From assembly GCA_034509735.1 (NCBI GenBank), contig JACGWO010000010.1:5841193-5905192 (forward strand): DNA of 64,000 nt, given 5' to 3'. How positions within the stretch are numbered: the first letter of the stretch is position 1; each line of letters begins with the position of its first letter. The notes below the pieces were generated by a model, which saw only the letters and a list, made by a program, of their open reading frames with translations, was not told the origin of the DNA and did no database searches. The DNA is from Sesamum alatum. Lineage: Eukaryota > Streptophyta > Magnoliopsida > Lamiales > Pedaliaceae. The position numbers and the translations under genes are program-made. This document shows, in pieces, positions 56,127 to 64,000 of the stretch.

Positions 56127-59077
56127 TCATCCAGAAGAAGCTCCAAAGTTACCAAGCAGATACGAAAGGACTATTTCGTTCCAGATATCGGGTACTCCAG
56201 GTAGACACCAGTGGCTACAGTCAGATAGAGATGGTCGGTCGCTCCAGGTACCCACGTGTGCATCACTTCGAGACGCTGACATGGGAGTTATATGAACAAC
56301 AGTAACGGGAACTATCATATTATTTACCACCTCGAATACGGTGTCTGAGAAAGGACTATAATCTTTTCCTTCAATTTCCGAAAGAGGTAACTTGGTCACA
56401 TTGCACTGCCGCAGAGTTAAATTCCTGAAACAGGGACAAACCAGTACTTAAGATGTATATCTCCTACTATCCTACAGACAGAAAAATAACTAACACGATA
56501 AGACCCTTTTGTTTTAGAAGGCTCCATAAGAATTATGTATAAGTTCTCAGCATTACGAAATATGTTGGCTAATTACTGTCATGAAAGGACAAAGGTAGAT
56601 GTATATTCTTTTTAGGCGAAATAGATTTCAGTGGCAAGGACCTTGAGAAGATACTGAAAGGAAATCGCATTTGATATCGCTTGTAAAAAGAGAGATTTCA
56701 ATTATCTGAATCTGGAAAATTATTGTTCAACATAAAGCCAGATACCTCCAGTGAGATGGTTCAAAAGTTCGAAAGAAGATGCGTGTTTTCTCTGGATTGA
56801 GCGTATTGTCAACCCAAGATGCCCAAGTTTCTAACGCAGTTCTGAAGGCTGTGGCAATTGACATTCCAAGTTTCAATGATTCGCCAACCTGGAAATAGCA
56901 TCCCCTGTCAAGACATAGAATTCAACTTAACATGCACGTCAAGAGACACAGAAGAATAAACCACAATTTACACACAAGCAGGAGATTGGGGGTGGGGGAG
57001 ATAATGTTTAGTGGAAAACACAGTTTACTTGATAACAAGTATCTGTTCTGAATCGAGACTAACAAGTCACATATGAAATGCAGACAGATGATTCTAGCCA
57101 ACACTATCTTGAGTAGAAAATTTGATAGAATAATTGACCATTACGTCATCATACAGAACAGAAAACATTTTCTTATAGTTGCGCGCTTTTATGATGTTCA
57201 ATCAGCATTAACTAACTAAAAGATGATACTTCCACATAGGGATGTATTAGCTTAATGTTAATAATCTTGGAACAGTGATCGATGATACTTTTGGGCTAGC
57301 AAGCATGCTCAAAAATTGCACTGAGATAAATTACAAAGTCTCAGGCAAAGTATAGATATAACTGGCTAATGATTTAGTCAGTCAAAAACTTCAAAGCTCA
57401 TTGCCAAACAAATCAACGTGACAAGCATCATGAACTCTCCAGCAACTATCAGATCATGTAAAACTTAGAGGAGACAAATGTAATTGTATATCAATAGATT
57501 CAGAAATACCACTTGACTTATTTATGAAGTATGGAATAGTACAGTATAAATTACAAGTCCGCTCAACACTCAAAAACAAAAATTGGCTGAGAAATCATTG
57601 CCAACAACAAAATGCCATCAATATAAATTAGTAAATCTAGGGAGTGCCAGAAGCAAAATCAAATTGCACGGATTCAAAACCAAAATAATCGCATTTATTA
57701 TTTTCCCTATTAAGCTTCAGTAGTTTTGCAGGTACCAGGAGTAGCAACTTCAGATAGATCTTTCATCTCTCTCTCATTGATCAGAAAGATCATCTACCAG
57801 TTATTGCCTAAGACATGTGAATATAGTTCTTTTAGTGTCATCCTTTTAAAGACTTTGCATTAAATCAACGATTGGCTGAAACGCGAAATAGCTAAGGACA
57901 TAACAGAATGTTTACTATCAGACACAGAAATTAGTACAGGTTTATAGGGCTCGGCCCTTGGACATGTAAAGTACATGTCAACATGAAATGGATAATTAGA
58001 AATTTTTAACTATCCAAAGCACCTGATTGTGACATTGAAGGTATAAACCAGAACCAAAGTTGTTTCATCCATCATAACACCGGGTATTAAATTAGTAAAC
58101 AAAGGTAATGATACAGTAAACGCAGTAAACGCACAAAAATAGTGCAAAGCAGTGGTAAATGAATGTTTCTAGTGATGCAAAAAACAGGTCAAGAAAGTGC
58201 ATTTCATATATTACTTCAATCGATCACAGAAAGGCATAGATATCTTACAAAGAAATAAGGCAAAATGGCGAGGGAATGAAACTTACGTGCCAAAAAGCTT
58301 CCCTGGAACCCACCACTGACCAGAATTAAAAATTAGAACATCTGAATCGATCCACTCTTTACTGATATCATCCAGTTTGTCCAATCTAAGCATCGATCTA
58401 ACTCTTTTTGGAACATTTTTGGGTGCCCAGTTGTGTTGCACAAGGAAAACTGATCGATAAAACTCGATAGTGAAATTAAAGGAACTGAACCTTACACCTA
58501 AGAACCTAATCTGCTTTGTAATCATGTTTCCATTGACTTCATAAACACTTCCCTTATCTTCCACACCAGTCATCAGCAAACAAATCAAAGACTCCCACTG
58601 AGTTCTACTCATTGAATCACCAACGAAAACCACTCTCTTGTTTCGGAGTGCTTCCAAAGCGCGTTGAACATTAAATCTTGGGATGTCACAATTCCTTGGC
58701 CTCCACCTCCACTTCAGGTAATCATCATCCATTCGACCATTTGCTAAGCAATTAAATCCTTGCTCTACGAAAGGACACTCCGAAGCATTGTACAAGGGAT
58801 AACTATCATCCAGAACCCAATATCCATCGAAAACATCACACACGCTAGTCGAACTGTTGGTGTTTGAAAATCTAGACTCGTTATTGTGGAAAGCAAGCGT
58901 AAGATTTGGCAAAACATACACGTATCCACAACCAATGGCCAAGAAGAATGAAACTAATGATCCAATTGTAATCAAAGCACGAAACATCCGCGAACCCCAA
59001 GTCTTCCTACTAAATCTTGGGCTGCCAACATTTGCAGCCCTTTGTTTAAAGGAAACACTTCTATTAAAGCTACTCAT
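56127..59077 (-). CDS. Trichome birefringence-like (TBL) O-acetyltransferase-type protein
   Basis: Three exons (minus): 59077-58287, 56904-56746, 56424-56127; 1248 bp, 415 residues, junctions in phase with GT-AG introns of 1382 and 321 bp. I start at 59077 (MSSFNRSVSF); upstream in-frame sequence has no ATG before it. Residues about 33-56 form one membrane anchor (type II, Golgi). The PMR5N domain follows with CDVFDGYWVLDDSYPLY and CPFVEQGFNCLANGR (80-115), then the esterase-like domain with VVFVGDSMSRTQWESL (GDS at 153-155) and, near the end, DCSHWCLPGVPDIWNE (Asp385 and His388 of the DxxH motif). The catalytic Ser, Asp and His are thus all present. TBL proteins acetylate cell-wall polysaccharides; the substrate (xylan, mannan, pectin) cannot be read from the sequence. 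Several N-glycosylation sequons lie after the anchor. Confidence 0.92.
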
Positions 59078-61180
59078 CCTCTCAACACAACATATCAAGA
59101 GAGCTGCAGTTCGCCAAAGCAACTTCGATCAAAGGAACCAAGATTAACATCAAAAGCCCCTCTACCCACCAACCACTCCGAGGAAAACCTCACAGCCATA
59201 AACAAACCATCAATTAACTAACCAACCAGTCACAATCATACCAAATCAGACAATGCCCACCAAACAGAAATCAAAAAGCAGCAAGTTTTCCGATCAAGAA
59301 CATGTCTTTTCTGATTATAACACGATTTCATCAAGTCCTTAACTTTACCATTTTCAATCCAAAAGCCTCAAGATTTCAAAAAACTGAATCTCATCCTGAC
59401 CCCGACAATAAATCACTTCAAAAACCAAATGGGCATCCCAGATTTCCAGCAAACAAGCAAGCCCGAGTCACAAAACTCTTCCTTGAATCTTTAACCAATC
59501 TGGGGAATACCAAGATTAGAGTTTATGCATGGTAAATGTAATTGCATACAGAGTGGCAAAAGATGTGAGATTTGTAGAAATAGATGATTAATTACAGCAG
59601 TTCCTTTGAGGAATGGAGTTGAGATTTGAGAAGAAAACCTCAGGTGAGATGGAAGAGGGTGGAGATCGAGAGAGTGGGTGGGAAAGCAAGAAATAAAATT
59701 CAGCCTGCAGGGTACTACGTGGAATGCAGAGCGGTTAGCTATTTGCAGGAGAAGGCTAATTTTGCCAACTTTTATCCTATGAATTGATTAATCATAATAA
59801 AGCTATTGACAATTATTTTTTTGGTTTATTTCAATTTATTTATCTATTTATGTGTTTATTTTGTTTTCATAGACTAATGATAAGAAGAGACATGTTTGGT
59901 GCAATGAACGTGAAGTGGGGACCACATCTGTATTAGGTAAAACGATAACATATTATTTAAGTATTATTATCAAAATAATAAAAATAATATAAATATTCAA
60001 ATATTTTCAATTAAATCAATTTGAAATACCCGATGATTAATAACATCATCAGCCTCCATAATTGTCTGAATACAAGAACTTAGGAATGACAATGGATTCG
60101 GGCGGGATTTCGTCCCATTTAGGATGATTTTGAAGTCTTAACTTAATTTTGGGTCCTAAAATTTTGGAACTGGATTGAATCAGAATCCAATCCTTTTTTA
60201 TATATTTTATATATTCTTAAGGCTTTAGGTCGAGCATCCTTCCCCTTGAGCGATGCGCATCTCTAGGCCCTAATTGGGATGTATTTGGGTTGCTTCTCTT
60301 TTGGGTCGAGTGCAATTTTAGGACTTCAATACTATATAAGTAACATATAGTTTAAAACGTTCAATATTTTAAAGTCTAAAATATGTATATATAAATCTAT
60401 GAAAAAAAATTGACCTTTCAATAATATTAGTCTATTCTATTAATAAAGGTATGGTAGTATTATTTTTAAAAATATATATATTTTAATATTTTAAAAATAT
60501 TAAATCGAATTTATCGGGTCCAATCGACTGAGTTTCGCCGGAACTTAATTTCAAGAATTGTTTAGCGGTTGAATCCCAAGTTTTAACAAACCGATCAGTT
60601 AATATATCAATACTATCGCTCCCACAAGAAAATCTAGAGAGCTCGTTTGACTACATTTCCGATTGCGTTCTTTTTTTCTATTATTTAATATTCTTTTTAT
60701 TTTTTTAGAGTATAATAAAAATATATTAAGACAATAATATAATTTTAGGATTCATAAAGATGAAGCAAAATGTTATTGCACCCCAAAAAAACATGCAAAC
60801 ACAAAAAATATGTTTGATTGGTTTTTTTTTTTTCATATAATTGTAAAATTGGGTGGTTTCACAAAAAAATTAATTTCATAAATGCTATTGTAGAATTTTA
60901 TGTTTTTACTTTTAAAGTAAAAATATTTTTTCATTGGTTTATGTCATGAATTGAAGTTTGAGACTTCTTTCTTTTCTAAGAGTATGTGATTTATTACATC
61001 TTTCAATAAATTCAAATTCAAATATTAATGCAATATATAGATAATTCAAATCAACGAATATGTTAAAACGAGATTAAAAAAAACCTACTATAAAGATAGA
61101 CATATATCTACATTCATGGACTCAAATACATAACCTTTCGTTCAAACTTGTTGATTTTTGAACTTTTTTCTTATACATAT
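59078..61180. other. TBL upstream region and AT-rich intergenic DNA
   Basis: 59078-59700 should contain the 5' UTR and promoter of the TBL gene; a TACGTGG (ACGT-core) word lies at about 59717. 59750-61180 is AT-rich. A possible lone hAT-type end (TAGGAATGACAATGG) is at about 60081, without a partner. No other gene seen. Confidence 0.5.
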
Positions 61181-61930
61181 TGATGCCCCCAAAATTATGC
61201 TAAGCCCAAGAAAAGGCCAATTTGAATAAAACATAATGAGGAGCCCCTAAAAAGCACGAGGCCGAAAGGAGGGACCAACCCAAGTACCCGCTTGAGACAT
61301 TTGAGCTGCGACAAAGGCCCGCCAACCCACAAGGAGAAGTGACCTTGTGCACGGCTGGCTGCCAAGTTGGTTGCACACACAAATGGCAGAGGATCATTCG
61401 ACCACAAGGTCGAAGGATGGCCACGCAATTTATGACGAGGTATTAGAATGTAGGTGGATCATCCCACGATCTCAACAACCCCCTAAGATTCGGAATCTAT
61501 CCCCACTAAGAGACTTATCCATCCAAGAATTGCTCAAACAGCATAAAACCTCGAGATTGTTGCCAACCGCTTTCAAATTTGAAGGGGCCTCTCTGCAACA
61601 ACGACCTGGTGAAACCCGAGTTCAACGGGGTCACACTTCTTCACACGGTAGGGGACTATGGCTAAAAAAGCAAGTCTTTTCCCCCAGTCAAGGATAACGC
61701 AATTTTTGCATTAACACTCGCATGAAAAGCACTATACTCTCAGCGCTCTCTTGTCATTTTATCATTCAATATTACATTGTTTTGCTCAATTTTATCTTTC
61801 CACAACTGCTTACTGATTTGAGGTCAGAGTGCTAACATATATTTTGCAGGTTCCCTTCTTAAGACTTGTAAACTTGGCCCGATGACTCCAGCCAAACACT
61901 TACCGAACGAGCAACTTTTCGTTTGCATCA
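61181..61930 (+). mobile_element. 5' LTR of a Tat-like gypsy element
   Basis: Begins TGATGCCCCC and ends TTTGCATCA, so the termini are TGATG/CATCA, perfect inverted 5-mers. Followed after two bases by a canonical gypsy PBS. 750 bp. Confidence 0.85.
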
Positions 61931-61932
61931 AG

Positions 61933-61950
61933 TGGCGCCGTCTGTCGGAA
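61933..61950 (+). promoter_or_regulatory. Gypsy primer-binding site
   Basis: TGGCGCCGTCTGTCGGAA, one base different from the common plant gypsy PBS TGGCGCCGTCTGTGGGAA. It sits two bases after the LTR end and fixes the orientation as plus. Confidence 0.9.
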
Positions 61951-64000
61951 ACACCCAGCTGGAACATGAGATCAATGGAAGCACCAAATAGTAGACTGGA
62001 GAGATAAAAAGTTGTGGACGCCTCGGTTAATACTCAGGCTCTGCAAAGTATTGTCGGGGGCACCCCTAGTCCCTACTGACGTACTGTTGGAGCTCTTCTA
62101 GCCTTGCTTAGCCTGCAGACCCCCCTCGCAACAACACCTCTTCTGATACTTCCTCTAGGAGGTTATCTCCATGATTGATGGAGACTATGCAACATATGAT
62201 AACCAGCGCGGTATGACCACAACTGATGGTCGCAAACCCAAAGTGTCGCTCACAGTCTTTGGTGATGGAGGCCCCATGGCCGGGGAAGGAGGATCCCTGG
62301 TTCAGACGTCCGGGATTCCCCTCAGGGAGTAGGGCTTGCCTTGTCAGCCGCAAGAAGAAGTTCCCCCCAGTGGATAGGTCGCCTAGAATGCTTGCAGAAG
62401 GGACTCCAGGATGTGCAGCATCGTGTGATGGTAGTCCTACTTGAAGAGCAAGGTGGCATCCCTTTCAACAAGAAGATCATGGCTGACGAGCAACCTCCCA
62501 ATTATCAAACTCCTACCATAGCGGAATATGATGGTACTACAGACCCCCAAGAACACTTGTCCCGATTTGAAAATGCATCTCTCTTACACCGCTACACCGA
62601 CAGGATCAAATAGTCATGTTCGTCACCACGTTTGCCCAAGCTGCCCAACAATAGTTCAAATAATGCCTGTGGGTCAATTTTAAAGTTTCTATGGGTTCTA
62701 ATCCTTGTTCCTTTGCATCAATTTTCCAATATTAAGGACTCCAGGATGTGCAACATCTTGTGATGGTAGTCCTACTTGAAGAGCAAGGTGACATCCCTTT
62801 CAACAAGAAGATTTGGCTGACGAGCAACCTCCCAATTATCAAACTCCTGCCATAGCGGAATATGATGGTACTACAGACCCCTAGGAACACTTGTCCCCAT
62901 TTGAAAATGCATCTCTCTTACACTGCTACACCGACAGGATCAAATAGTCATGTTCGTCACCACGTTTGCCCAAGCTGACCCAACAATAGTTCAAAATAAT
63001 TGCCTGTGGGGTCAATTTAAAGTTTTCTATGGGTTCTGATCCTTGTTCCTGCATGCCCAATTTTCAATAGTAAGCTACACCGAAAGACGACTCTTAGCTT
63101 CTTCACGATTCGACAGAAGGAGGCGGAGTCGTTGAGGGATTACCTCCAGCGCTTCAATGCTGGCACTCTGGAGGTGCCTACGGGCACCCTGGAAGTTAAG
63201 GCTCGCGCTTTCTCACAAGAATTCTTGGATGGGGACTTCTTCAAGTCCCTTGCTAAGAAGCTAACACGAATTTTTTTTTGATAGTTTCCTAGCATGAGTG
63301 GAAAATTATATCAACATGGAGAAGGCCCAAGCTTCCAAGAAGGAGGGATGAGGAGAAAAGATGAAGGACTCCAAAGAGGAGGGGTCCTCGAAGAAGCTAA
63401 AAATCGAGTTCCGTGATAAGAAGCTCCCTAAGGGGTACCCCACTTATACTCGACCAAGGCAAGGGATTGGACCTACCCGACCAAAGTCGGATAAAATTAC
63501 ATGTTCTGCAACGACTACGGGCACACCACTGAGGAGTCCCGACACTTGAAAAACGAAATAAAACTACTTATCCAGAATGGATATTTAGAAGAGTTTGTGT
63601 ATCAAGAAAAAGCCCAAGGCATGGGCCCCTATCAAAAGTGGGATGCACACAAAGGAAAAATACAAGAGAAGTCTAGTCCAGATCTCCTAATGTAAGAAGG
63701 GCATAAGTCCTCACCGTCGGGGTACACAGACGGTATCAACCCTACTCTTAATACATTCAGAGTAGTGGTATCACCTTCCATATGAAGATCGAATTCCCTG
63801 TACAAGAGAGGATAGGTGAAGTTGTGGAAGAACCAACTGCAAGCTAGAAAATGCAACGTGAAAGATGTATGCAAAAGCCAGAAATGCAACTGCAGACCTC
63901 CTCGTGAAGGAATCTAGAAACGCCAGGGGAAGACCCCGTGCCCATGGAAGGAACAAGCCTTGAAGGGGAAGACCCCACCAAAGTGCAGTCTGCAAAAGAA
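61951..64000 (+). pseudogene. Leader and broken gag of a Tat-like gypsy element, continues off the window
   Basis: Gag blocks: QTPTIAEYDGTTDPQEHLSR (62510-62580), FENASLLHRYTDRIK, then after the duplicated stretch FFTIRQKEAESLRDYLQRFN (about 63095-63160) and AFSQEFLDGDFFKSLAKKL (63205-63260). A knuckle-like part follows, CNDYGHTTEESRHLKNEIKL (63500-63575) with LIQNGYLEEFV. TAG stops follow the first part in both duplicate copies, and frameshifts are frequent. Pol would lie beyond 64000. Confidence 0.8.
62401..63072 (+). repeat. 335-bp tandem duplication within gag
   Basis: The stretch starting GGACTCCAGGATGTGCA at 62401 starts again at 62736 and runs in parallel for about 335 bp, sharing ATGGTAGTCCTACTTGAAGA, AACCTCCCAATTATCAAACT and ACAGGATCAAATAGTCATGT with only scattered changes. 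It duplicates the gag N-terminal block and its stop codon. Confidence 0.95.

Noticed and set aside
58857..59147. Plus-strand open frame of 96 codons
   Set aside because: Antisense to exon 1 of the TBL gene.
60081..60110. hAT MITE
   Set aside because: One terminus-like sequence (TAGGAATGACAATGG) only; no matching end or 8-bp duplication found to the right.

Overview
The window is plant nuclear DNA, almost certainly from a eudicot. It has spliced genes of plant-only or plant-typical families (CAF-1 subunit FAS2, a TRICHOME BIREFRINGENCE-LIKE acyltransferase, a pectinesterase/invertase-inhibitor-like gene), AT-rich intergenic DNA, and a dense record of nested plant transposable elements (Ty1/copia, Athila- and Tat-like Ty3/gypsy, L1 LINE, MULE, hAT, CACTA, near-palindromic MITEs). 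I see no bacterial, organellar or viral genome segment, no tRNA or rRNA gene and no CRISPR array. The genus cannot be fixed by eye.

Layout. 1-1276: 5' end of a minus-strand copia element leaving the window on the left. 1277-4489: AT-rich DNA with two copies of one near-palindromic MITE family. 4490-35435: a ~31 kb transposon nest. A gypsy-type LTR (+, 4490-5486) and a relative in inverted orientation (-, 34551-35435) lie at its two ends. Inside are a 5'-truncated Athila-like gypsy (5487-13328, -), an L1 LINE in pieces (ORF2 13330-21066 and ORF1 32538-34200, both -), a 3.1 kb non-autonomous LTR element with near-matching target-site duplication (15486-18584), smaller DNA elements including a CACTA MITE with TSD, and a head-to-tail copia complex with ~2.1-2.3 kb LTRs (21067-32537).

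35436-48850: a small secreted inhibitor-like gene with a one-base frameshift (36184-36724), then degraded Tat-type gypsy remnants, a 943-bp hAT-type element with 8-bp TSD, and a Mutator-like transposase pseudogene split by a solo LTR.

48850-61180: the genic part. FAS2 (49276-53247, -) can be resolved into 12 coding exons giving 458 residues, including a 27-bp exon and a GC-AG intron, with two E2F-type sites upstream. A three-exon TBL gene (56127-59077, -, 415 residues) follows, separated from FAS2 by two further near-palindromes. 61181-64000: LTR, primer-binding site and broken gag of another Tat-like gypsy (+), with a 335-bp tandem duplication.

The host genes have unrelated jobs (histone deposition at replication forks, cell-wall polysaccharide acetylation, an apoplastic enzyme inhibitor); nothing suggests a gene cluster or a new multi-gene system. 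What is worth following up is the TE architecture and the FAS2 promoter and intron details.
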